From the NCBI RefSeq assembly GCF_017744835.1, contig NZ_JAGIAM010000002.1, positions 124,001-188,000 of the forward strand: a stretch of 64,000 nucleotides of DNA. Direction: 5' to 3'. Below the pieces are notes generated by a model. That model was not told where the DNA came from, did not search any database, and saw only the letters and a list, made by a program, of their open reading frames with translations. The stretch is from Sphingomonas sp. Its GTDB lineage: Bacteria > Pseudomonadota > Alphaproteobacteria > Sphingomonadales > Sphingomonadaceae. The translations under genes were made by a program, and so were the position numbers. Every line of letters begins with the position of its first letter. The first letter of the stretch is position 1. Shown piece after piece: positions 51,714-60,655 of the stretch.

Positions 51714-52943
51714 ATGACTCAAGCCCTTGCGCGCGCCGAGCGGCCGCAGACGACGATCCGTTCGATCGCACTGGTCACCAGCTACGGCCTGTCGCTGCCC
51801 AATTTCCGCGGGCCATTGATCAGCGCGCTCGTGGCGCGGGGCATCCATGTCTATGCGCTTGCGCCGGACTTCGACGAAAAGACGCGCGCTGCCGTCATCC
51901 GCCTCGGTGCGGAAGCCATCGACATTTCGATGGAGCGCACCGGCATGCGCCCGGCGCGCGATTTCATCGATGCCGTGCGCTTGTGGAAGCAGTTGCGCCA
52001 GCTCAAGCCGGACGCGACCTTCTCCTACTTCATCAAGCCCGTGATCTACGGCAGCCTGGCAGCGCGCTTCGCGGGCATCCCGCGTCGCTTCGCCATGGTC
52101 GCGGGGCTCGGCTATGTATTCACGCCCGATGGAACGCGCGAGACGCTCAAGCGCAGGGTGCTCAAGGTCGTGGCCTCGGTGCTCTACAAGGTCGCCTTCT
52201 CTGCATGCCGGCGCGTGTTCTTCCAGAACGAGGACGACGTCGCACAGTTCGTCGACGCCGGCCTGATCGATCCCGATAAGGTAGTGCGTCTCAATGGCAC
52301 GGGCGTCGATCTCACCGCGCTTGCCGTTTCGCCACCGATCGAATCTCCGCCCACCTTCCTCCTGATGGCGCGGCTGCTGCGCGAAAAGGGCATCTACGAA
52401 TATGCGGCCGCCGCGCGCATCGTCCGCTCGCGTCATCCCGAAGCGCGCTTCCTGTTGCTGGGGGATGTAGACCCCAATCCCGGCGGCCTCTCACGCGACG
52501 AAGTCTCCGACTGGGTTCGCGACGGGATCATCGAATGGCTGGGCCATGTCGACGATGTCAGGCCCTGGATCGCCCAATCCAGCGTGTACGTTCTGCCCTC
52601 CTACCGCGAAGGAAAGCCGCGGAGCACGCAGGAAGCGATGGCGGTCGGCCGCGCAGTTATCACGACGGACGCGCCCGGATGTCGTGATACGGTTATCGAG
52701 GGCGTCAACGGCTTCCTGGTTCCCGTCCGCGACGCGCAGGCACTTGCTCAGGCGATGCTGCGCTTCATCGAACAGCCGGATCTGATCGCGCGCATGGGTC
52801 ACCAGAGCCGGGTGCTGGCGGAGGAGCGTTTTGACGTAGTGAAGATCAACGCAGTGATCCTGGGTGAGCTGGGCCTTTCCCCGGAAGTTCCTATGGAATC
52901 CGCGACTACCGGCGCGATTGCACCGATCCCGGCGCAAGGCTAA
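51714..52943 (+). CDS. Family 4 glycosyltransferase
   Basis: GT-B fold glycosyltransferase of 409 residues with a strong ribosome binding site (GAGGAGAAG). The N-terminal LVTSYGLSLPNFRGPLISALVARG, RRFAMVAGLGYVFTP (a segment common in WbpH/WbnA-type GT4 enzymes) and the C-terminal VLPSYREGKPRSTQEAMAVGRAVITTDAPGCRDTV support the family. Position next to polysaccharide genes suggests repeat-unit assembly; specificity is unknown. Confidence 0.92.
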   Translation: MTQALARAERPQTTIRSIALVTSYGLSLPNFRGPLISALVARGIHVYALAPDFDEKTRAAVIRLGAEAIDISMERTGMRPARDFIDAVRLWKQLRQLKPDATFSYFIKPVIYGSLAARFAGIPRRFAMVAGLGYVFTPDGTRETLKRRVLKVVASVLYKVAFSACRRVFFQNEDDVAQFVDAGLIDPDKVVRLNGTGVDLTALAVSPPIESPPTFLLMARLLREKGIYEYAAAARIVRSRHPEARFLLLGDVDPNPGGLSRDEVSDWVRDGIIEWLGHVDDVRPWIAQSSVYVLPSYREGKPRSTQEAMAVGRAVITTDAPGCRDTVIEGVNGFLVPVRDAQALAQAMLRFIEQPDLIARMGHQSRVLAEERFDVVKINAVILGELGLSPEVPMESATTGAIAPIPAQG

Positions 52944-52980
52944 CGAGGCCCAATCGTTCGAGTTTTGTGGAGACCAAGCG

Positions 52981-54291
52981 ATGTCCGTGCTGATGCTCGA
53001 GCTCAACGAGGTCAACTTCGACCAGGTGCGTGAGTATGCCGATCGAGGCAAGCTTCCCACGCTGGGCAAGATGATCGCGGAGCACGGCGTTACCGAAACA
53101 GTCTCCGAGACGCGCTACGACGAGCTCGAACCCTGGATTCAGTGGGTCACCGCACACACCGGGCTGAGCTTCGCGGAACATGGCGTGTTTCGGCTGGGCG
53201 ATGCCGTTGGCAAGGATCTCCGCCAGATCTGGGAAACGCTGGAGAACCAGGGGCTCAAGGTTGGTGCGATCAGCCCGATGAATGCGCCAAATCGCTGCCG
53301 CGACGCTGCCTTCTTCGTCCCCGATCCCTGGACTCCCACCCGGGTCACCGGCTCCCCCGTCCTCACGCGACTGTATGACGCGATCGCTCAAGCGGTGAAC
53401 GACAACGCGCAGTCACGGTTGACCCCCTCCTCTGCGGCATGGCTGCTGGCGGGCATGGGCACCTATGCCCGACCGGCCAACTATGGCGTCTATCTCTCGC
53501 TCCTCGCGTCGGCGGCGCGCCGCCGTCCCTGGGCCCGCGCGTTGGTGCTCGACCAGCTTCTGGCCGATGTGTTCCTCGGCGAGGTCAAGCGCAAGCGGCC
53601 GGACTTCGCGTCGCTTTTCCTCAACGCGGCGGCGCATATCCAGCATCACTATTTGTTCAATTCGGCCGTCTATTCGGGACCGCACAGCAATCCTGACTGG
53701 TATGTGCCCAAGAACGCCGATCCTGTCCTCGAGGTCTATGAGCTCTACGACCGGATCGTGGGCCAGGTCCGCAACTTGTTCCCCGAAGCGCGCCTGCTCC
53801 TTGCGACCGGCCTGCATCAAGACCCCCATCCGGAAGTGACCTTCTACTGGCGCCTCAACGATCACGCGGCCTTTCTGCGGAAGGTCGGCGTGCCGATGGA
53901 GCGGGTCGAGCCGCGGATGTCGCGCGACTTCGTCGTATATTGCACGGACGCCGACCAGGCGCTGGCGGCGCAGCGCCGGCTCGAGGCGATCAAGACCAAG
54001 GACGGCGTGCCGCTGTTCGAAGTCGACAACCGCGGCAACGATCTTTTCGTCGTGCTCACTTGGCCGAACGACATCGGGGAAGGCTTCGAATACCGGGTCG
54101 ACAACGTTCCCCATGCGGACCTGCGCAGCGAAGTGTCCTTCGTCGCGATCAAGAACGGCGGCCACAATGGGATCGGCTACATGCTCGATACCGGAAGCCC
54201 GAAGGCGACGCCGGAGCGTATTCCTCTATCGGACATTCCCCGCCTGATCGCCAACGCGTGCAATGTCCAATGGACCGCCGCCGCCCACTAG
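52981..54291 (+). CDS. Alkaline-phosphatase-superfamily-like hypothetical protein
   Basis: Protein of 436 residues starting MSVLMLELNEVNFDQVREYA; the GGAGA ribosome binding site supports the ATG at 52981. Features that recall type I phosphodiesterase/sulfatase proteins are LELNEVN (Glu/Asn in place of the usual Asp), WIQWVTAHTGLSFAEHGVFRLGD, an Asp/Asn/His-rich centre (HIQHHYLFNSAVYSG) and a NGGHNGIGYM segment. No signal peptide. It is co-directional with the GT4 gene (37-base gap). It may transfer or hydrolyse phosphate groups on a glycan; this is uncertain. Confidence 0.6.
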   Translation: MSVLMLELNEVNFDQVREYADRGKLPTLGKMIAEHGVTETVSETRYDELEPWIQWVTAHTGLSFAEHGVFRLGDAVGKDLRQIWETLENQGLKVGAISPMNAPNRCRDAAFFVPDPWTPTRVTGSPVLTRLYDAIAQAVNDNAQSRLTPSSAAWLLAGMGTYARPANYGVYLSLLASAARRRPWARALVLDQLLADVFLGEVKRKRPDFASLFLNAAAHIQHHYLFNSAVYSGPHSNPDWYVPKNADPVLEVYELYDRIVGQVRNLFPEARLLLATGLHQDPHPEVTFYWRLNDHAAFLRKVGVPMERVEPRMSRDFVVYCTDADQALAAQRRLEAIKTKDGVPLFEVDNRGNDLFVVLTWPNDIGEGFEYRVDNVPHADLRSEVSFVAIKNGGHNGIGYMLDTGSPKATPERIPLSDIPRLIANACNVQWTAAAH

Positions 54292-54351
54292 CCTCCCGAC
54301 GAGGCGCCCGCGTTAACTTTGGCGTCAGGCGGATTTCGCTAACCGCAGCAA

Positions 54352-55752
54352 ATGCATATCCAGCGCCGCACCTTGATCGTCGGAGCCGTTGCCGCATCGC
54401 TCGGAGCGGCGGCGAGCGTTCGCACCTGCCGAGCAAGCGTGGGCGCGGCACGGCTTTCGACGTTTCGCGGCGCCGGGGACAAGGACGACAATGCGGCGCT
54501 GCGACGCGCCTTGGCGACCGGCCGTCCGGTACATTTGGCGGCCGGTGAGGGGGCAGGTCCAAGCGGCGAATATCTTCTCGGCAGCATCGAGCTCGGCCCG
54601 GGGGCAGTGATTACCGGCGACGGGATCGGACGTACGATCGTCCGCCCCGCCGCGACCGAAGCGCTGCGTCCCAACATCTTCTTCTGCGACAGTGGTTCGG
54701 GCGCGACGACGGTTCGGGGTATTCAGATTTCCGATTTGACGCTGCGAGGCTGGTCCGTCGAGCGCGGTTTTGCCGAACACGAGCATCTGCTCAACTTCAA
54801 CGGGGTGGAGGATCTCTCGATCGCGCGGGTCGCCTTCGAGGCATTCCGCGGCGACGCCTTGTATCTCGGCTCGGGCACGCTCCCAGGACAGGAGCGGCAC
54901 AACCGCGCGATACGTGTGACCAACTGCACCTTCGACGGTGTGAATCACCAGAACCGCAACGGGATCTCGATCATCGATGCCGACGATATCGCGATCGAGA
55001 ACTGCAGCTTCCGCAACTGCACGCGGCCGGATATGCCCGGCGCAATCGACATGGAGCCGGACCAGACACCCCTCGCGCGCGTGCGCAACATCCGAGTCCG
55101 GAATTGCCGATTCGCGCGGGTCGGGGGCAATTTCGCGACGATTGCGCTCAGCACCTCGGCGGCGGTCCGAACGCTTCCGTCGCAGATCCTCATCGAGAAC
55201 AACATCTTCGAGGATTACGCAGGTGTCGGAGCCGAGATTTCGCTCGATGTCGGCCGGCGGCTGAGCAGCGGCGATCCCGATATGGGCGTTATCGTGCGTG
55301 GTAACCGCGGTCGTGGTGGACGCAGCATCTATGCGTTCTACGCGGCCAAGGGCGTACGCGCCGAAGGCAATGAGTGGCGCGACTATGCCGCCGGATCGAT
55401 CATGGGCTTCGACAAGCCGCACCAGTTGCTACGCAACGCGCGCATCGCCGATCGCTTCATGCGCTGCGGCCTGTCGTCGAAGGTCGGCCTGGGGGTCTTC
55501 AACGTCTCCGGCCTTGCGCTGGACGGCAGCGAGTTCGTGGATTGCGGGGACGGCGGGCCCAATGCCTATGCGATCGATTTCGATCGGGGGGCATCCGAGT
55601 CCGTCTCGCTCCGCGGCGTGCGCGTGCTTTCGCCGACCGGTCGCACACGCCACGCCGTGATGCGCGAGGCCGCGCACCGGTTCAGCCCCCGAAGCAATGT
55701 CGAGAACGGCAATGATTTCGGCGGCCTATCAGCGATCTCGATCTCCAGATAG
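54352..55752 (+). CDS. Exported right-handed beta-helix protein (pectate-lyase-like)
   Basis: Protein of 466 residues. The N-terminus MHIQRRTLIVGAVAASLGAAA has twin arginines before a hydrophobic stretch, suggesting Tat export. The rest shows repeating short beta-strands with Asn/Asp-containing turns (IAIENCSFRNC, RVRNCRFARVGG, ILIENNIFEDYAG), typical of parallel beta-helix polysaccharide lyases or glycoside hydrolase family 28. It is probably co-transcribed with the upstream phosphatase-like gene. It could cut, modify or remodel the polysaccharide made by the locus. Confidence 0.75.
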   Translation: MHIQRRTLIVGAVAASLGAAASVRTCRASVGAARLSTFRGAGDKDDNAALRRALATGRPVHLAAGEGAGPSGEYLLGSIELGPGAVITGDGIGRTIVRPAATEALRPNIFFCDSGSGATTVRGIQISDLTLRGWSVERGFAEHEHLLNFNGVEDLSIARVAFEAFRGDALYLGSGTLPGQERHNRAIRVTNCTFDGVNHQNRNGISIIDADDIAIENCSFRNCTRPDMPGAIDMEPDQTPLARVRNIRVRNCRFARVGGNFATIALSTSAAVRTLPSQILIENNIFEDYAGVGAEISLDVGRRLSSGDPDMGVIVRGNRGRGGRSIYAFYAAKGVRAEGNEWRDYAAGSIMGFDKPHQLLRNARIADRFMRCGLSSKVGLGVFNVSGLALDGSEFVDCGDGGPNAYAIDFDRGASESVSLRGVRVLSPTGRTRHAVMREAAHRFSPRSNVENGNDFGGLSAISISR

Positions 55753-55753
55753 G

Positions 55754-57145
55754 CTATTTCGCGCCGAAGCCGGTCAGCACCGTCATGAAGGTCTTGCCCA
55801 GGATAAGCAGGTCGAGCGAGGCCGAGAAATTCTTAATGTAATAGAAGTCGTAATGCAGCTTCTCATTCACTGCATCGAGTTCTGCGACATGGCCCTGATT
55901 TACCTGGGCCCAACCGGTGATGCCCGGTCGCACGATGTGGCGATAGGTGTAGAAGGGTAGCTCCGCCGCATACCAGTCGGACAGTTGGAGCGCCTCGGGA
56001 CGCGGGCCGATCCAGCTCATCTCTCCGCGGATGATGTTCCAGATCTGGGGCAGTTCATCGATGCGGGTACGCCGCAGAAACTGGCCGAACCGAGTAATGC
56101 GCGCGTCACGAACAACGGTGATCGCCTGGTCCTTGCTGTCCTCGGCAGAATCCGGCCGATGAGTCATCGTCCGGAACTTGATCACTTCGAAAACTTCCCC
56201 GCGATAGCCGCGGCGGCGCTGCCGGAACAGCATGGGGCCCGGACTCTCCAGTTTGATCACGATTCCGACGATCAACCCCAGAACCAATATCAAAGGCAAG
56301 GCGAGCAGGGCGCTGGCGAGGTCCACCAACCGCTTGACCGACCGATAGCTGAGATTCGGCACCAGTGACCCGAAGCTGTTCTCAGACAGATGCTCGATCT
56401 CGACCCGACCGGTGAGGGACTCGCTGATCTGCTTCACGTGGTAGACTGGGAACCCGGCGACGGCAGCTTCGGCGATCAGCCGTTCCCAGGCGTCGCCGAG
56501 ATCGGCGCGCAGATCGGCAATGAAGACGGCATAGGGATCCTGAGGAAGTACGGGTTCCGAAAGCACCATCCATTGGGTCGAGGGGTCTGCGAGCAGCGTC
56601 TGGGTTGCCGGCGATGGAACCAGGTAGAAGCGCTGCCCTTGGCTGCGCCGGAGATAACCGCCGACGAGGAACAGGAACATCACCGTGCCACCGAAGCTCG
56701 CGAGGAAGGTGAGCCGGCTGTAATCGAAGCGGAATGCGAAGAAGACCGCGACGATCGTCCCATAGCTAGCGACGCTCGTCGGAAGGACGTGCCCCAGCAC
56801 GCCCACACCGGGAAAGGTTGCCACCCGTCGGAACAAGTAGAGGCTCGCGAGGAAGGCGAGCAATGTCCCAACGAAGGTCCAGACACTGCTCGGCTGGGAC
56901 GCTGCATCGCTCAGATGTGGAAGGTTGTACACGATGGTCGGGCAGATGACCCCCACCGGAAGGCCGAACAAAAGTTGATAGCGGAGCCGGGCGAGGAAGC
57001 GTTTCGGCTGAACCGAATGCAAACCGCTGTTCACGGTACGCTTCCGGGATACCGTCGCACCCGATCCGGCGGTACCCGCCGCCGAAGCGGGGGACGTCCG
57101 GCTGTTCTTATAGGCGGTTCGGCCTAGCGGAGTGCGCGCGGACAT
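55754..57145 (-). CDS. Undecaprenyl-phosphate sugar-1-phosphate transferase (WcaJ/GelB-type)
   Basis: Initiating enzyme that loads the first sugar-phosphate on undecaprenyl phosphate. The N-terminal half has several membrane helices and a CoA-binding-like domain; the C-terminal Bac_transf region begins KRLVDLASALLALPLILV and includes LFRQRRRGYRGEVFEVIKFRTM, LRRTRIDELPQIWNIIRGEMSWIGPRP and VRPGITGWAQVNQG. The start at 57145 has a GGTGG ribosome binding site; ATG codons at 57160 and 57199 are alternatives. About 463 residues. It is convergent with the beta-helix gene. Confidence 0.94.
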   Translation of the reverse strand: MSARTPLGRTAYKNSRTSPASAAGTAGSGATVSRKRTVNSGLHSVQPKRFLARLRYQLLFGLPVGVICPTIVYNLPHLSDAASQPSSVWTFVGTLLAFLASLYLFRRVATFPGVGVLGHVLPTSVASYGTIVAVFFAFRFDYSRLTFLASFGGTVMFLFLVGGYLRRSQGQRFYLVPSPATQTLLADPSTQWMVLSEPVLPQDPYAVFIADLRADLGDAWERLIAEAAVAGFPVYHVKQISESLTGRVEIEHLSENSFGSLVPNLSYRSVKRLVDLASALLALPLILVLGLIVGIVIKLESPGPMLFRQRRRGYRGEVFEVIKFRTMTHRPDSAEDSKDQAITVVRDARITRFGQFLRRTRIDELPQIWNIIRGEMSWIGPRPEALQLSDWYAAELPFYTYRHIVRPGITGWAQVNQGHVAELDAVNEKLHYDFYYIKNFSASLDLLILGKTFMTVLTGFGAK

Positions 57146-57232
57146 GTTTTTTCCACCCATCGTAATAACTGGCCGCTTCGCGGCGTTAATGCTCGCCACC
57201 GGCGAAGGGACGAGCCGGCGGGTTCGCCCCTA

Positions 57233-58510
57233 TCAAAACGACCATCGTTGAACACTGGCAGGCAAGGCGCGATCGCGCCAGACGCCCTTGAGGTCGGCCA
57301 GCAGCCCGCCTTCAGCCACCAGTCCCGCCAACGCCTCGTCCGCGATCCCCCGATATGCATCGTGCGCGACTGCACAAACAACGAGATCGTAGGTTCGATC
57401 CAGCGCATCCGCATCGAGTTCGAGTTGATACTCGTGACGCACCTCCTCGGGATAAGCGAGCGGGTCATGCACCGTCACGTCGAAACCCTTCGAGCGCAAC
57501 CCCTCGACTACTCCTATCACCTTGGAATTGCGAATGTCGGGCACATTTTCCTTGAACGTCATGCCCATCACCAGAGCGCGGCGTGCGGATCCGGCGTGCC
57601 TCTCGGCCAATTGCTCCACGATCCATCCGCTCATGCCGTCATTAATGTTTCGGCCGGCAAGAATGACGTGCGGCTGATGACCGAGGGCCTGGGCTACGTG
57701 GCTAAGATAGAAAGGGTCCACTCCGATACAGTGCCCGCCTACCAAGCCGGGCTGGAAGCGCAGGAAATTCCACTTTGTTTGGGCGGCTTCCAATACGTCC
57801 CAAACCGAAAGGTCGAGCTTGGCGAAGATCCGGGTGATCTCGTTCATGAAGGCGATATTGATGTCGCGCTGCGCATTTTCGATCACCTTGGCGGCTTCGG
57901 CCACTTTGATCGAAGCGGCGCGGAAGACACCTGCTGACGTGACCGCCGAATAGATCGCCGACAGCGCATCGGCGACCTCGGGCGTCTCGCCTGCCACAAC
58001 CTTGACGATACGATCGACCGTGTGTTCCCGATCGCCGGGATTGATCCGCTCCGGACTGTAGCCGAGCCAGAAATTGGTGCCGCGAACGAGGCCATGGCTC
58101 TCGAGGATCGGGCCGCAGACATCCTCGGTCACACCGGGATATACCGTACTTTCATAAACCACGATCGCCGGTCGCTCCGGGTCGATGATACGGCCCACGG
58201 TGTTGCTCGCGGAGACGATCGGGCGAAGGTCAGGCTCATTGTCTTCGCGCACCGGCGTCGGGACCGTGACGATATAGATGTCCGCCCCCCGCGCCTCCGC
58301 CTCATCTGCGGTGTAGACAAGGCGAGACGCAAGCAGGCGCTCTGCGGTCACTTCCCGCGTGCGGTCATGCCCTTCGCGAAGTTCGCGCACCCGGTTTGAA
58401 TCGATATCAAGGCCGATAACATCGAAGCGTTCCGCCAGAGCAACGGCGAGCGGCAACCCGACATAGCCCAATCCCACCACAACAATCTTTGGGTCAGTAG
58501 CAAAATTCAT
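57233..58510 (-). CDS. WbpA/TviB-type nucleotide-sugar dehydrogenase
   Basis: NAD-dependent dehydrogenase of 425 residues in the UDP-N-acetylhexosamine / UDP-glucose 6-dehydrogenase family. The Rossmann site KIVVVGLGYVGLPLAVALA is followed by YSPERINPGDREHT, KVIENAQRDINIAFMNE (Lys) and PGLVGGHCIGVDPFYL (catalytic Cys). The ERINPGD pattern is typical of WbpA/TviB enzymes that form UDP-N-acetylhexosaminuronic acids. It lies 87 bases upstream of the sugar-phosphate transferase on the same strand. Confidence 0.92.
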   Translation of the reverse strand: MNFATDPKIVVVGLGYVGLPLAVALAERFDVIGLDIDSNRVRELREGHDRTREVTAERLLASRLVYTADEAEARGADIYIVTVPTPVREDNEPDLRPIVSASNTVGRIIDPERPAIVVYESTVYPGVTEDVCGPILESHGLVRGTNFWLGYSPERINPGDREHTVDRIVKVVAGETPEVADALSAIYSAVTSAGVFRAASIKVAEAAKVIENAQRDINIAFMNEITRIFAKLDLSVWDVLEAAQTKWNFLRFQPGLVGGHCIGVDPFYLSHVAQALGHQPHVILAGRNINDGMSGWIVEQLAERHAGSARRALVMGMTFKENVPDIRNSKVIGVVEGLRSKGFDVTVHDPLAYPEEVRHEYQLELDADALDRTYDLVVCAVAHDAYRGIADEALAGLVAEGGLLADLKGVWRDRALPASVQRWSF

Positions 58511-58902
58511 GACTGGTCCGGTTTCGTATCTGACGAGAATCTAGCGGAGAGAACAGGAAAACAGACCCTCCTGTGCGCGGCAAAGATGCCGCCAGACTTA
58601 ATATCTTATCTTCACTTCAACGATCACGAACAACACTCCTTGAACTATTCTTTCCGCACCTCGGCAGACGGCAAGCGGCGTCATTTTGGGCAAGTTCGCT
58701 TCGGACGAGGTCCGGTTCGCACGCTCCGCCTATGGTGGCAAGTTTTTTTGCAACCGCACATGGTCAGCAAAATCAATGCCTATCCAGGGCATGACGGTAG
58801 TCCAAAACTCGCATTCGTGCTGCACGCGCTTAGGCAATCCCGACACGGCCTGCCCCACCGGGGGAGCTTCCGAAGTTCCTTGCGGCGGCTATAGTGTCCA
58901 CA
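58511..58902. other. Intergenic region of about 390 bases, no gene supported
   Basis: It separates the divergent dehydrogenase and MFS permease genes and should contain both promoters. It has AT-rich patches (for example near 58600 and a T-run near 58740). Short ORFs exist in it but lack ribosome binding sites and recognisable domains. Confidence 0.45.
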
Positions 58903-60189
58903 ATGCACGAATTCAGATCCGCCCAAGGCCACCGCCTCCGCTCCATCCTCGGCGGTTCCGCCGGCAACCTCGTCGAGTGGTACGACTGGTACAGCTATGC
59001 GGCCTTCACGCTCTATTTCGCGCCGCACTTCTTTCCCAAGGGCGACCAGACCACGCAATTGCTGAACACCGCCGCGGTGTTCGCGGTCGGCTTCCTGATG
59101 CGGCCGATCGGCGGCTGGCTGATGGGCGTCTATGGCGATCGCTACGGGCGCAAGGCCGGGCTCACGCTTTCGGTGTCGCTGATGTGCGCGGGCTCGCTGC
59201 TGATCGCAGTGACGCCCGGCTATGCGACGATCGGGGTGGCGGCGCCGGCGCTGCTGGTGCTCGCGCGGCTGATGCAGGGGCTGTCGGTGGGCGGCGAATA
59301 TGGTGCGAGCGCCACCTACCTCTCCGAGATGGCGGGCAAGAGGCACCGCGGCTTCTTCTCGAGCTTCCAATATGTGACGCTGATCTCAGGCCAGCTCATC
59401 GCGCTGCTGGTGCTGCTCGTGCTGCAATCGACGATGAACGAGGCGGCGCTGGAGGCATGGGGCTGGCGCATCCCCTTCGCGATCGGCGGCGTGCTGGCGG
59501 TGCTGGTGTTCTGGATGCGGCGGCGGCTGGCCGAGACCGAGAGCTTCCACAATGCCAAGGCTTCGGGCCGCCGGTCGAGCTTCTGGGCGCTGTTCACCGA
59601 GCATCCGCGCGAGGCGGCGGTGGTGATGCTGCTGACCGCGGGCGGCACGCTCGCCTTCTATGCCTATTCGATCTACCTGCAGAAGTTCCTGGTCAACACC
59701 TCGGGCTTCAGCCGCGAAGTGGCGTCCCAGATCAACGCGGGCGCGCTGTTCGGCTTCATGCTGCTCCAGCCGATCGCCGGCGCGCTGTCGGACCGGATCG
59801 GGCGCAAGCCGCTGATGGTGGGCTTCGGCGTGCTGGGCGTGCTGCTCACCTATCCGATCTTCACGGCGCTGGAAGGCGTGCGCGACCCGTGGATCGCCTT
59901 CCTGCTGATGCTCGGGGCGCTGGTGATCGTGACCGGCTATACGTCGATCAACGCCGTGGTGAAGGCCGAGCTTTTCCCGGCGCATATCCGCACCCTGGGC
60001 GTAGCGCTGCCTTACGCGATCGCCAATGCGTTGTTCGGCGGGACTGCCGAATATGTCGCCTTATGGCTGAAGAACGCCGGGTGGGAGCGCGGCTTCTATT
60101 GGTACGTAACCGCGATGATCGGCGTGTCGCTGATCACCTATCTGAGGATGCGCGACACGCAGAAGCACTCGAAGATCGCGGAGGACTGA
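58903..60189 (+). CDS. MFS permease, MHS (metabolite:H+ symporter) family
   Basis: Twelve-helix transporter of 428 residues. The N-terminal GGSAGNLVEWYDWYSYAAFT and AVGFLMRPIGGWLMGVYGDRYGRK, plus MQGLSVGGEYGASATYLSEMA, are typical of KgtP/ProP-like MHS transporters of dicarboxylates or related anions. The ATG at 58903 was preferred over a GTG three codons upstream; neither has a good ribosome binding site. The substrate is unknown (alpha-ketoglutarate-type is the closest guess). Confidence 0.9.
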   Translation: MHEFRSAQGHRLRSILGGSAGNLVEWYDWYSYAAFTLYFAPHFFPKGDQTTQLLNTAAVFAVGFLMRPIGGWLMGVYGDRYGRKAGLTLSVSLMCAGSLLIAVTPGYATIGVAAPALLVLARLMQGLSVGGEYGASATYLSEMAGKRHRGFFSSFQYVTLISGQLIALLVLLVLQSTMNEAALEAWGWRIPFAIGGVLAVLVFWMRRRLAETESFHNAKASGRRSSFWALFTEHPREAAVVMLLTAGGTLAFYAYSIYLQKFLVNTSGFSREVASQINAGALFGFMLLQPIAGALSDRIGRKPLMVGFGVLGVLLTYPIFTALEGVRDPWIAFLLMLGALVIVTGYTSINAVVKAELFPAHIRTLGVALPYAIANALFGGTAEYVALWLKNAGWERGFYWYVTAMIGVSLITYLRMRDTQKHSKIAED

Positions 60190-60200
60190 GCCCACGCCCC

Positions 60201-60587
60201 TCAGGCGAGGATGCCGCCGCCGCGGATCGCGAGCACGCGACCGATCGAATCGAACAGCGCGTCCATCGCCACCGGCTTGAACAGCACGTCGTCGGCCCCG
60301 ATCGCGAGGCAGCGCTCGCGCAGGTCGATGGCGGTGTCGGCAGTGACCACAATGATCGGCAACTCGCCCTTGGCGTCGCCGCGCGCGCGGATGCGGCGGA
60401 TCGTCTCGAAGCCGTCGGTCCCCGGCATGCGCAGGTCGACCAGCACCACGTCGAAGGTGTCGGCGTCGATCATCGCCAGCCCCTCCTCGGCCCAGCTCGC
60501 CTCGGCCATCGTCGCGCCCGCGACGTCGAGCATGTCCTTCACGACCCGACGGTTCATCGGGTCGTCTTCGATGAAAAGCACGTTCAT
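60201..60587 (-). CDS. Single-domain response regulator (CheY-like)
   Basis: Receiver-only protein of 128 residues. The acidic pair Asp8-Asp9, the phosphoacceptor Asp51 in VVLVDLRMPG, the Thr in VVTAD and the Lys in VLFKP are all intact. It lies downstream of a hybrid histidine kinase on the same strand, from which it probably accepts phosphate; no DNA-binding domain is present. The gap to the kinase gene is 68 bases and contains an AT-rich stretch. Confidence 0.93.
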   Translation of the reverse strand: MNVLFIEDDPMNRRVVKDMLDVAGATMAEASWAEEGLAMIDADTFDVVLVDLRMPGTDGFETIRRIRARGDAKGELPIIVVTADTAIDLRERCLAIGADDVLFKPVAMDALFDSIGRVLAIRGGGILA

Positions 60588-60655
60588 CGCGCGCCGCCGG
60601 AGCGGTTGGAAGAGAGCGAGGCGACCATATTATTCATATATAGTGTGCTATCGCG

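Noticed and set aside
58586..58894. 102-codon plus-strand frame in the dehydrogenase-MFS intergenic region
   Set aside because: There is no ribosome binding site and no domain, and another frame in the same stretch is equally open. The composition fits neither coding frame convincingly.
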